DNA from: Kiloniellaceae bacterium
Lineage (GTDB): Bacteria > Pseudomonadota > Alphaproteobacteria > Kiloniellales > Kiloniellaceae
Length of the DNA: 5,099 nucleotides
Assembly (NCBI GenBank): GCA_021776145.1
Contig: JAJFGM010000033.1
Coordinates: forward strand, 1 to 5,099
Direction of reading: 5' to 3'
Shown here: in pieces, positions 1 to 5,099 of the stretch
Position numbering within the stretch: the first letter of the stretch is position 1
Layout of the letters: every line of letters starts with the position of its first letter
Notes under the pieces: generated by a model
What the model was told of the DNA's origin: nothing
What the model saw: the letters and a program-made list of their open reading frames with translations, nothing else
Databases searched by the model: none
Program-made: the position numbers and the translations under genes

Positions 1-564
1 CAACCCGGATTGCGCGTCGATTTCTTCGTTGAGGTCCGTGTTGTCGAGGTAGAAAGAAGACTCCAACGAATAGTCGAAGTTGACGCTCCATCGATTGTCC
101 GATTTCGCGTAGCTGATCCCCGGAGAGATGACCGTACGGAAATCATCTATCTTGTCGGTCGCCGTGAACCCGACATTGTCATCGTACTCGGTCGAAAGGC
201 TGATGCGAGGGATGAAGCCCTCGCGCTTCGTCCGTGGCGGAATCAGCCCGCTTCGGGCCCCCTCCAAGACAGGTTTCTCGCGGATCGGGACGCGCTCGTC
301 GTCGAGGCTGTTGAGCCACGTCCGTACCGTTCCGAACTGCCTCGGAACGAAAATAGGTTTTTGTTCCGTTTCAGACTGAAAATCTTCCGACTCGGCGTCC
401 TGCGCGCGCAAATCACCGGTGGAAAGCATAATCACCAGCAGGGCGAAAACGCTGCCGCCCCACGCCGTCACGAGGCCGCGCGGCCGCAGCGCGCCAACGC
501 GTAAAACTTTGCGCCAACGGACCAATAATGCCGACCGCGGCAAACAATTGAAGGGGTCAGGCAT
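1..564 (-). CDS. Outer-membrane beta-barrel protein of a polysaccharide locus, BBP2_2-like (partial, C-terminus outside window)
   Basis: This frame stays open for 188 codons from an ATG at 564-562 to the window edge, so only the N-terminal part is visible. A hydrophobic stretch at residues 38-48 is followed by a plausible signal peptidase I site (LRA|QD, residues 52-56). A proline- and arginine-rich periplasmic linker follows. From about residue 107 the sequence alternates polar and aromatic residues as beta-barrel strands do: FIPRISLSTEYDDNVGFT, then FRTVISPGISYA, then WSVNFDYSLESSFYL. The 'EYDDNV...DDF...ISPG' pattern is what I associate with putative beta-barrel porin 2 (BBP2_2) proteins found in exopolysaccharide clusters. 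That family link is from memory, not a search. The gene begins 7 bp after the OPX stop, so the two are almost certainly co-transcribed. The start is uncertain: no clear Shine-Dalgarno precedes the ATG, and an in-frame GTG at 471-469 (codon 32) would give a more normal signal peptide. The likely role is an outer-membrane channel or scaffold for polymer export. Confidence 0.8.
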   Translation of the reverse strand, partial: MPDPFNCLPRSALLVRWRKVLRVGALRPRGLVTAWGGSVFALLVIMLSTGDLRAQDAESEDFQSETEQKPIFVPRQFGTVRTWLNSLDDERVPIREKPVLEGARSGLIPPRTKREGFIPRISLSTEYDDNVGFTATDKIDDFRTVISPGISYAKSDNRWSVNFDYSLESSFYLDNTDLNEEIDAQSGL

Positions 565-571
565 TCAAGGA

Positions 572-1279
572 CTATTTGACAACTATGATGTCACCCGGCC
601 TCAGAAGCCCGCTTTGTTTGCAAAAGGTCGGAAGCTCCGTGCTTCCGCTGTTGCCCAGCGCGGCGGACTGGCTTGCCGGCAAACACCTCAAGACGCTACC
701 TTCAGCGCCTGACGTGCTATCGGCATTGTCGGCGAACCTTTCATAGTCGAAGTTGTAGCGTTGCCCACCTTCCAGATAGGGATTGTGGACGAGGATGTTT
801 CCCGGCGACGCAAAGGCCGTGAAACCGCCGGCCATGGCGACGGCCTGAACGACCGTTACCGGCCCCGTGAGTTTGAAGACCCCTGGTTTGGTGACTTCGC
901 CCAGCACGTAGATGCGGTAGCTCGCGGCCTCTTCCAAGGTCACCGTGATCTGCGGTTCCCTCAGATGCACCGCCATCTTGCGCGCGATCGTTTTCTGCAG
1001 ATCCGGAAGCGTTCGCCCGGAAGCGCGAATTTCCCCTATCAGGGGATAGCTGATCCGCCCGTCTGGCCCGACAATGACGGATCTGGAAACCGTCGGCTGC
1101 CGCCATACGAAAACGCTGATCAGGTCACCCGGTCCCAGGACATAGGCATCTTCCATCGAGAAGGCCTCGGCCGTGCCGGCCGAGGCCTTGTCCTGGGCCG
1201 TCGCGGCCCCTGAAATCCCCAAAAAGAGGCCCAAGGCGCATACCATCACCTTGACCCATTGCGACCTCCAATTGATCAT
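572..1279 (-). CDS. OPX-family polysaccharide export protein (Wza/GumB-type, Poly_export plus SLBB)
   Basis: This 235-residue protein has a signal peptide (basic and aromatic start, hydrophobic residues 11-26, likely cleavage ATA|QD after residue 28). There is no lipobox cysteine at the cleavage point, so unlike E. coli Wza it does not look like a lipoprotein. The polysaccharide export domain spans about residues 45-116, with the hallmark YVLGPGDLISVFVW (46-59) and VGPDGRISYPLIGEI (70-84). An SLBB domain follows at about 121-176 (YRIYVLGEVTKPGVF, then AVAMAGGFTAFASP). The end is LLRPGDIIVVK, with no amphipathic C-terminal helix. Between the SLBB domain and this end lies a loop of about 35 residues holding Cys199 and Cys220. 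Proteins of this family form periplasmic rings that pass exopolysaccharide or capsule outward. The ATG at 1279 is preceded by GGGGAT ending about 9 bases upstream, which supports this start. The gene opens a two-gene unit with the beta-barrel gene and follows a 226-bp structured gap. Confidence 0.95.
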   Translation of the reverse strand: MINWRSQWVKVMVCALGLFLGISGAATAQDKASAGTAEAFSMEDAYVLGPGDLISVFVWRQPTVSRSVIVGPDGRISYPLIGEIRASGRTLPDLQKTIARKMAVHLREPQITVTLEEAASYRIYVLGEVTKPGVFKLTGPVTVVQAVAMAGGFTAFASPGNILVHNPYLEGGQRYNFDYERFADNADSTSGAEGSVLRCLPASQSAALGNSGSTELPTFCKQSGLLRPGDIIVVK

Positions 1280-1319
1280 CTCTTGCTATCCCCGCTTGCT
1301 CACAAACTCGCATCAAACC

Positions 1320-1375
1320 AAACGAGCAGACGATTCCTTGGCGTTTTTAATCCGCCAACTCGCCGCTGCTCGTTT
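1320..1375 (-). promoter_or_regulatory. Long imperfect stem-loop upstream of the OPX gene
   Basis: A perfect 10-bp inverted repeat, AAACGAGCAG (1320-1329) and CTGCTCGTTT (1366-1375), encloses a second perfect 6-bp repeat, TTGGCG (1338-1343) and CGCCAA (1353-1358), around a 9-base AT-rich loop. Three more pairs (1331-1333 with 1360-1362) can form between them, giving about 19 pairs in all. The end of the element is 40 bp from the OPX start. On the minus strand the stem runs into TTTGGTTTG, so it could be a weak intrinsic terminator for the upstream glycosyltransferase unit. It could equally be a 5' leader structure or a protein-binding dyad controlling the export genes. The sequence shows the symmetry; the role is inference. 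Confidence 0.5.
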
Positions 1376-1383
1376 CAACCCTC

Positions 1384-1412
1384 GCGCAGTTTTCCGAAAA
1401 GAGAAAACGCGC
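1384..1412 (-). other. Stem-loop in the GT2-OPX gap
   Basis: Plus-strand bases 1384-1394 (GCGCAGTTTTC) pair with 1403-1412 (GAAAACGCGC): ten base pairs with one bulged A (1388) and an 8-base loop. Read on the minus strand, the T-rich bases are in the ascending arm and loop, not after the stem, so it is not a standard Rho-independent terminator. It lies 8 bp from the longer stem-loop at 1320-1375 and 10 bp from the one at 1423-1446. Confidence 0.4.
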
Positions 1413-1416
1413 CGCC

Positions 1417-1509
1417 TCAGGCGTTGCCCGCCACAGACCGGGCAACTCCCTTTTGGGCTAGGCCATTCTGAAGGTTCGCCACCCAGGAGTCCACGATAGC
1501 CGCACTCAT
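1417..1509 (-). CDS. Possible 30-residue peptide overlapping the GT2 stop codon (doubtful)
   Basis: An ATG at 1509-1507 overlaps the TGA of the GT2 gene in the ATGA arrangement typical of translational coupling. The frame runs 30 codons, starting MSAAIVDSWVANLQNGL, to a TGA at 1419-1417. The peptide could form a short amphipathic helix and has no recognisable domain. There is no convincing Shine-Dalgarno, and the last third coincides with a perfect 8-bp inverted repeat (1423-1446), which suggests the bases may be kept for RNA structure instead. A frame this short can easily arise by chance in GC-rich DNA. I list it only because of the ATGA junction. Confidence 0.15.
   Translation of the reverse strand: MSAAIVDSWVANLQNGLAQKGVARSVAGNA
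1423..1446 (-). other. Perfect 8-bp stem-loop after the GT2 gene
   Basis: GTTGCCCG (1423-1430) and CGGGCAAC (1439-1446) are perfect inverted repeats around an 8-base loop, about 60 bp beyond the GT2 stop in the direction of transcription. No T-run follows directly on the minus strand. It may therefore be an mRNA 3'-end stabiliser, a Rho-dependent pause site or part of a larger leader structure; which one cannot be told from the sequence. Confidence 0.4.
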
Positions 1510-2531
1510 GTGCTGGCTTTGCTCTGCGGAACAGCGCCAAACAGCAGGGGAATTGCCGATACGACACCCATACCGAGGGCCGCGGCGCGCGCGACAAGCA
1601 GGAATGGTGACGAGAGTTGCAAAAAGCGGTCGTCGCGTGGCAGATGCCACAAGAAGGGAACGGCCGTTGCAAAAAACCCGAGACCGCAGGCGGCGCTACC
1701 ATAGAGGGTCCACGGCGCCAGGCCGCTCGCGGCAAGTGTCAGAACAAACAGTAACAATAGGCCGACCTGCGCTTTCAGGCTTTGCGGCGTGTAGGTATCG
1801 CGTATCGCCTTGCCGGGAAAACTTCGGTAAACCCGGATCCGCCAGTAGCCGCGACTGCGTTTCTTGGCGAAGTAGGCGCGCAGCGTTGCCGGGTGGCGAT
1901 GGTAGACGATCGCGCGTGGGTTGAAGACAATGCGGTGACCCGCCGCCACAATCCGCCAGGACAGTTCCGTGTCCTCGTTGTCCGCAACTGGAAATCCGCT
2001 GTCGAAGCCGCCCATCTGCGAGAATACGCTCTGGCGGAAGGCGGCGGCGTAGGTGAACACCACATCGACCTGCTCGAACTTGGCGAGCATTCGGTAGCGG
2101 CTCTCGAACTCCGCCTGCGCGAAGCGCGCGAGCAACTCGGTTTGCCGGGTCTTGTAGGCGCCCTTGACGGCGGCGATTTGCGGGTCCGCGAAGGCCGAGG
2201 TCATCTCCTCGACCCAGTTTGCCGCGGGCACGCAGTCGGAATCCGTAAACAGAAGAACCGCGCCTGTCGCGGCCTCCGCGCCGCGATTGCGGGCTGCCGC
2301 CGGCCCGGCATTTCGCGGCTGCCGCAGCAGCCGTAGAGAAATCGCATCGCCGTTGGTTTTGGCCTGATAGCCCTCGACCAGGGCGCAGGTTTCGTCTGCC
2401 GATGCGTCATCGACGACGATGATCTCGAGATTTCGAGTCTGCTGTTGGTCGGAACAGAGGCTGCCCAGACAAAGACCGATCGTCGCCGCGGCATTATAGG
2501 CTGGAATGATCACCGACACCCTGTCCGTCAT
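1506..2531 (-). CDS. GT2-family glycosyltransferase with C-terminal membrane segments
   Basis: This 341-residue protein has a GT-A catalytic domain. VSVIIPAYN (residues 5-13) opens the nucleotide-binding fold, and EIIVVDDASADET carries the paired aspartates 41-42. FTDSDC holds the metal-binding DxD-type motif (97-99). NEDTELSWR (185-193) carries the acidic pair usually assigned to the catalytic base, and YHRHP follows at 210-214. Two to three hydrophobic segments (about 257-276, 278-295 and 308-332) should anchor the C-terminus in the inner membrane. Members of this family transfer a sugar from a nucleotide donor to a growing lipid-linked repeat unit; donor and acceptor cannot be read here. 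I chose the ATG at 2531-2529 because the GT2 fold begins five residues later and GGGAT lies about 10 bases upstream. An in-frame TTG at 2570 would add 13 residues with no family support. The gene follows the GT4 gene by 97 bp. Confidence 0.93.
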   Translation of the reverse strand: MTDRVSVIIPAYNAAATIGLCLGSLCSDQQQTRNLEIIVVDDASADETCALVEGYQAKTNGDAISLRLLRQPRNAGPAAARNRGAEAATGAVLLFTDSDCVPAANWVEEMTSAFADPQIAAVKGAYKTRQTELLARFAQAEFESRYRMLAKFEQVDVVFTYAAAFRQSVFSQMGGFDSGFPVADNEDTELSWRIVAAGHRIVFNPRAIVYHRHPATLRAYFAKKRSRGYWRIRVYRSFPGKAIRDTYTPQSLKAQVGLLLLFVLTLAASGLAPWTLYGSAACGLGFFATAVPFLWHLPRDDRFLQLSSPFLLVARAAALGMGVVSAIPLLFGAVPQSKAST

Positions 2532-2555
2532 GTCTTGCGTATCCCGTGCCGCAAG
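2532..2555 (-). promoter_or_regulatory. Ribosome-binding region of the GT2 gene within a small hairpin
   Basis: On the minus strand CTTGCG (2555-2550) and CGCAAG (2539-2534) form a perfect 6-bp inverted repeat around a 10-base loop that contains the Shine-Dalgarno-like GGGAT. The ATG follows two bases after the stem. If folded, the hairpin would present the ribosome site in its loop. The repeat is visible in the sequence; any effect on translation is inference. Confidence 0.35.
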
Positions 2556-2628
2556 GGATAACCCCGCCAATCGTCAACCAGGTGCTGTCGTTCCTTGTGT
2601 CGCATTCGGTCTTGCAAAGCCCCTTCGC

Positions 2629-3870
2629 CTAGCGGCCACGGTAGTGGCAAAAGAGGCCCATCGACTCGAACTGGCGACGCAACCCGTCTCTCGACCGGAC
2701 CCGACCCGAAGCGCCTTGGTGCCAGCTTATCACCTCGTGAAAAACCTGTAAGGTGCGATCTCCCATCACTTGCAGGCTGAACTCCTTTTCCACGCGCCGC
2801 CGCGCCTGCTGCCCAAACTGCGCTCGCAACTGAGGTTCCGCGATCAATTTTTCGCCGGAATTGCGCAGCGCCTCCCAGTTCTTCGGAGGAACCAACAACC
2901 CGTTCACACCGTCGGCGACCAGCGCCGGATTGCCTCCGGCGTCCGCTGCCACGATGGGTTTTTGCATGGCCATGCCTTCGAGAATGGCAAAGCTGCAGCT
3001 CTCGGTGTGGCAGGGCGCCATGACGATATCGAGGCTCGCAATAACCTCGGGAACCTTGCTCGCGGGAACCGCGAGCAGCCGCACCGTTTGCCCGAGCTTG
3101 TTTTCGGCGATGAGGCTCTCGATCGCCGCCCTGTAGCCCTCGAAACCGGGCGCGGCCCCGCCGCAGATGACGAAGCGGCACGCCGGGTACTTGTGCGCCA
3201 GTGCGGCGGCTGCCTTGACGAAGTCGAGTTGCCCTTTGTTGGGGTGGAGCCTGCCGACCATACCCAGGACGACGACATCTTCATCACCGAAAAGCTCACG
3301 CTTGAAGTCGAATGACACGGTATCGGGATTGAACCGTTGTAAATCGACGCCGTTCGGAATGGCGACGATTGGGGCCCCTGAACGACCTAAATCCAGCTGC
3401 TCTGCGAGGTAGGGCGAGTCGGCGACCACGACCGCTGCCCGTTTCAGGGCCTGGCGGTCGGCCCAGGCATAGAGCTGGCCCTTGATCGAAGATTCCGTCC
3501 AGTTCGTCCAGCCGCCGAACCACGCCATGGCCGGTTTTCCGGTGATCTTGGCGCCGGCCACGCCGACGATGTCGGAGCGGTGATCCATGGAATAGACGAT
3601 ATCGGCGCCGAAACGGCGGATCTTCTCCGGCACCGCGAACAGGTCTTGGAAACTGCCCTTGTGTGAGACGGGGATCGTCTCGAACGGCAGGCGGCGCGCC
3701 TTCAACTGCCTGAGCCAGGAGGTTTCGCCATGACTGGGATCGACTTGACACACCAACAGGATCTCGCAGCGCGCTCGATCGAGGCTCGCCATGAGGGAAA
3801 GGATGTAGGCTTCGCCGCCAGTGACTTCCGAGATGCCGCGGCAATTCCGCAAAAGGAGAACGCGCGTCAT
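2629..3870 (-). CDS. GT4-family glycosyltransferase (GT-B fold)
   Basis: This 413-residue protein has the two-domain GT-B layout. The N-terminal half (1-190) starts VLLLRNCRGISEVTGGEAY, with the glycine pair (18-19) usual in the first loop, and ends near IPNGVD (171-176), the standard domain junction. The C-terminal Glycos_transf_1 domain carries GMVGRLHPNKGQ (203-214), whose Arg and Lys contact the donor phosphates, and the E-x7-E motif (Glu290 and Glu298) followed by MAMQKPIVAADAGG. This is a retaining transferase using a nucleotide-sugar donor, probably at the cytoplasmic membrane face on a lipid-linked glycan. The sugar is not predictable. The last 30 or so residues (SGRVRSRDGLRRQ...) are a basic tail beyond the usual domain end. 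The ATG at 3870 has a purine-rich GGGGGAAGGG and CTGGAA just upstream. It follows galE by 85 bp. Confidence 0.95.
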   Translation of the reverse strand: MTRVLLLRNCRGISEVTGGEAYILSLMASLDRARCEILLVCQVDPSHGETSWLRQLKARRLPFETIPVSHKGSFQDLFAVPEKIRRFGADIVYSMDHRSDIVGVAGAKITGKPAMAWFGGWTNWTESSIKGQLYAWADRQALKRAAVVVADSPYLAEQLDLGRSGAPIVAIPNGVDLQRFNPDTVSFDFKRELFGDEDVVVLGMVGRLHPNKGQLDFVKAAAALAHKYPACRFVICGGAAPGFEGYRAAIESLIAENKLGQTVRLLAVPASKVPEVIASLDIVMAPCHTESCSFAILEGMAMQKPIVAADAGGNPALVADGVNGLLVPPKNWEALRNSGEKLIAEPQLRAQFGQQARRRVEKEFSLQVMGDRTLQVFHEVISWHQGASGRVRSRDGLRRQFESMGLFCHYRGR

Positions 3871-3898
3871 TTCCAGCCCTTCCCCCGGATCGCTTGTT

Positions 3899-3928
3899 GA
3901 TGTTGGTGACTGGGATGTTGGTGCCTGG
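3899..3928. repeat. 15-bp tandem duplication in the galE-GT4 gap
   Basis: GATGTTGGTGACTGG (3899-3913) is followed immediately by GATGTTGGTGCCTGG (3914-3928); 14 of 15 bases match. The pair lies between the galE stop and the Shine-Dalgarno of the GT4 gene, outside both coding regions. It is most simply a slippage duplication. A two-site binding motif is possible but unsupported. Confidence 0.75.
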
Positions 3929-3955
3929 GCCGGGACGCCATTCCGTGCAACGCAG

Positions 3956-4927
3956 TTACTGTGCGCGGCATTGCCATCGCCAAGCGGTTTCGACGATATC
4001 CTCGATGGCGACGACCGAGGGTTGCCAATCCAAGACCCTGGCGGCGCGTTCGCAGTTGGCGACGAGCTCCGGCAAGTCGCCCGGCCGGCGCGGCGCTATG
4101 TTGGTTCTGATCGTCCTGCCCGTCACGGTTCTGGCCGTGTCGATGACCTCTTTGACGGAGTAGCCGCGGCCGGTGCCGATGTTCAGCGCCGTCGTCTCGC
4201 CCCCCGCCTCGAGGTGCTTCAGCGCCGCGACATGCGCATCCACCAGATCCGTCACGTGGACGTAGTCGCGAATTGCCGTCCCATCCTGGGTCGGGTAGTC
4301 CGAACCATAAACCTCGACGGCTTCCCGGATGCCGGCGGCGACCCGCAAGACAAGCGGAATGAGCCGGGATTCCTGGTGGTGCTCCTCTCCGAGGTCTCCT
4401 TGCGGATCGGCACCTGCCGCATTGAAGTAACGCAAGGAGACGGATCGCAGCCCGTGCGCTTCGTCACAGTCCCGCAACATCCGCTCGACCAGGAGCTTGC
4501 CGTGCCCATAAGGATTGACCGGAAGTTTCGGGTCGTCCTCGACGATCGGCAGTTTGTTTGGTGTTCCGTAAACTTGACAGGTGCTGGAAAATATCACCTT
4601 GTCGCATCGATTATTGAGCGCGCTTTCAACTAAGTTAATCGAGCCCGCAACGTTGTTTTTATAATATTTGCTGGGGTCAACAACCGATTCCGCAACGTTT
4701 GAATCGGCGGCGAAATGGAGCACCGCCTGAATGTCATGGTCTCGAAAAATTTTGTCTAGAAACGCCGTGTCCCGCAAATCGCCTTCATAAAGTGAACCCC
4801 ACTTTACCGCGTGCGTATTTCCACGCGACAGGTTATCGACAACCAGTGGCGTGTATCCAGCATTAGCCAACGCTTTACATGCATGACTGCCGACGTAGCC
4901 GGCCCCACCAGTGACGAGAATTTCCAT
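3956..4927 (-). CDS. galE: UDP-glucose 4-epimerase (GalE)
   Basis: This 323-residue extended short-chain dehydrogenase/reductase is close to the usual length of GalE. The NAD-binding GGAGYVGSH is at 7-15, DNLSRG at 31-36 binds the adenosine ribose, and HFAADSNVAESV is at 71-82. The active site has SSTCQVYG (114-121; Thr116 in place of the usual Ser, a common change) and the Tyr140/Lys144 pair in NPYGHGK. The GalE signatures RYFNAAGADPQGDLGE (166-181), LIPLVL (189-194) and DGTAIRDYVHVTDL (215-228) are all present. It interconverts UDP-glucose and UDP-galactose in the cytoplasm and here probably feeds galactose to the neighbouring transferases. A UDP-GlcNAc/GalNAc activity cannot be excluded. 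No strong Shine-Dalgarno precedes the ATG at 4927, but the Rossmann motif fixes this start. The 5' part of the gene is markedly less GC-rich than the 3' part. In some alphaproteobacteria the same gene in such a cluster is called exoB. Confidence 0.96.
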   Translation of the reverse strand: MEILVTGGAGYVGSHACKALANAGYTPLVVDNLSRGNTHAVKWGSLYEGDLRDTAFLDKIFRDHDIQAVLHFAADSNVAESVVDPSKYYKNNVAGSINLVESALNNRCDKVIFSSTCQVYGTPNKLPIVEDDPKLPVNPYGHGKLLVERMLRDCDEAHGLRSVSLRYFNAAGADPQGDLGEEHHQESRLIPLVLRVAAGIREAVEVYGSDYPTQDGTAIRDYVHVTDLVDAHVAALKHLEAGGETTALNIGTGRGYSVKEVIDTARTVTGRTIRTNIAPRRPGDLPELVANCERAARVLDWQPSVVAIEDIVETAWRWQCRAQ

Positions 4928-5000
4928 GCGGTCACGCTACTTCGAATCAGATTCTACGGCAAGAATGATCCCCAGAACACTCGCCAGGGTATAGCTTGGT

Positions 5001-5099
5001 TCAGGGATGCTCTTCGGCGGTTTCCTTAAGCAGGCGCCACAGGAGAAATACAATCAAGATCGCGGCAGCTCCGCGAGCGATTAACGTCGCCCAAGCCGC
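5001..5099 (-). CDS. C-terminal end of an unidentified membrane protein (partial)
   Basis: From the right edge one minus-strand frame is open for 32 codons to a TGA at 5003-5001. It encodes a hydrophobic stretch (GAAAILIVFLLW) flanked by Arg on both sides and followed by a charged tail ending KETAEEHP. This looks like a last transmembrane helix with a short soluble tail. It ends 73 bp before galE, in the same direction, so it may be the preceding gene of the same operon. Polysaccharide loci often hold flippases, polymerases or membrane-bound transferases, but nothing visible identifies this one. A second frame is also open over part of the region but encodes no sensible segment. Confidence 0.45.
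   Translation of the reverse strand, partial: AAWATLIARGAAAILIVFLLWRLLKETAEEHP

Noticed and set aside
10..504. 164-codon plus-strand open frame
   Set aside because: It is antisense to the beta-barrel gene. Its translation is rich in Arg, Val and Glu without a domain, while the minus strand shows a signal peptide and amphipathic strands.
1423..1446. Classical Rho-independent terminator after GT2
   Set aside because: The stem is good, but on the minus strand it is followed by GC-rich bases and not by a T-run.
1782..2336. 184-codon plus-strand open frame
   Set aside because: It is antisense to the catalytic domain of the GT2 gene and has no domain of its own.
2532..2570. N-terminal extension of the GT2 gene from a TTG at 2570
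   Set aside because: The 13 added residues precede the GT2 fold without family support, and the ATG at 2531 has a plausible ribosome site. The extension also runs through the hairpin at 2534-2555.
3821..4633. 270-codon plus-strand open frame
   Set aside because: It is fully antisense to galE and the start of the GT4 gene, which carry clear family motifs. Its own translation is Arg/Asp/Gly-rich with no recognisable domain, as expected of a shadow frame in GC-rich DNA.
4944..4954. Small inverted repeat GAATC-A-GATTC upstream of galE
   Set aside because: Five-base arms are expected often by chance, and nothing else nearby supports an operator.
4928..5000. Possible promoter upstream of galE (TAGAAT as a -10 box)
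   Set aside because: The hexamer resembles a -10 element, but no acceptable -35 box lies 16-18 bp upstream. The short gap after another same-strand gene fits read-through.

Overview
This window looks like part of an exopolysaccharide or capsule biosynthesis and export locus of a Gram-negative bacterium. Two proteins made for the periplasm and outer membrane (an OPX/Wza-type export protein and a beta-barrel) lie next to two glycosyltransferases and a GalE-type sugar-nucleotide epimerase. Most of the window is GC-rich (about 60-67% where counted) with strongly GC-biased third codon positions. A proteobacterium is near certain. An alphaproteobacterium is my best guess, from protein style and composition only.

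All real genes are on the minus strand, so transcription runs from high to low coordinates. In that order they are: the last 32 codons of an unidentified membrane protein (5099-5001); galE, UDP-glucose 4-epimerase (4927-3956); a GT4-family glycosyltransferase (3870-2629); a GT2-family glycosyltransferase with a membrane-embedded C-terminus (2531-1506); a 226-bp gap with three consecutive inverted repeats; an OPX polysaccharide export protein (1279-572); and, 7 bp further on, the first 188 codons of an outer-membrane beta-barrel protein that runs off the left edge (564-1). The long plus-strand open frames are antisense shadows of these genes. No RNA genes, insertion sequences or CRISPR arrays were seen, and no gene-free stretch exceeds 300 bases.

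The proteins fit one pathway. GalE supplies UDP-galactose (or a related epimer). The two glycosyltransferases add sugars to a lipid-linked repeat unit at the cytoplasmic face of the inner membrane. The OPX protein and the beta-barrel carry the finished polymer across the periplasm and outer membrane. The OPX protein ends right after its last beta-strand and lacks the C-terminal helix that forms the outer-membrane pore in Wza. That makes the adjacent beta-barrel a good candidate for the missing pore. Polymerase, flippase, initiating transferase and co-polymerase/kinase genes are not in the window and probably lie outside it.

The most interesting points are the apparently split OPX plus beta-barrel exporter, the structured 226-bp gap before it, and a sharp drop in GC inside galE (about 67% in the 3' part, about 49% in the 5' part) that suggests recombination. 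The families themselves are all known. I see no clearly new biochemical system.
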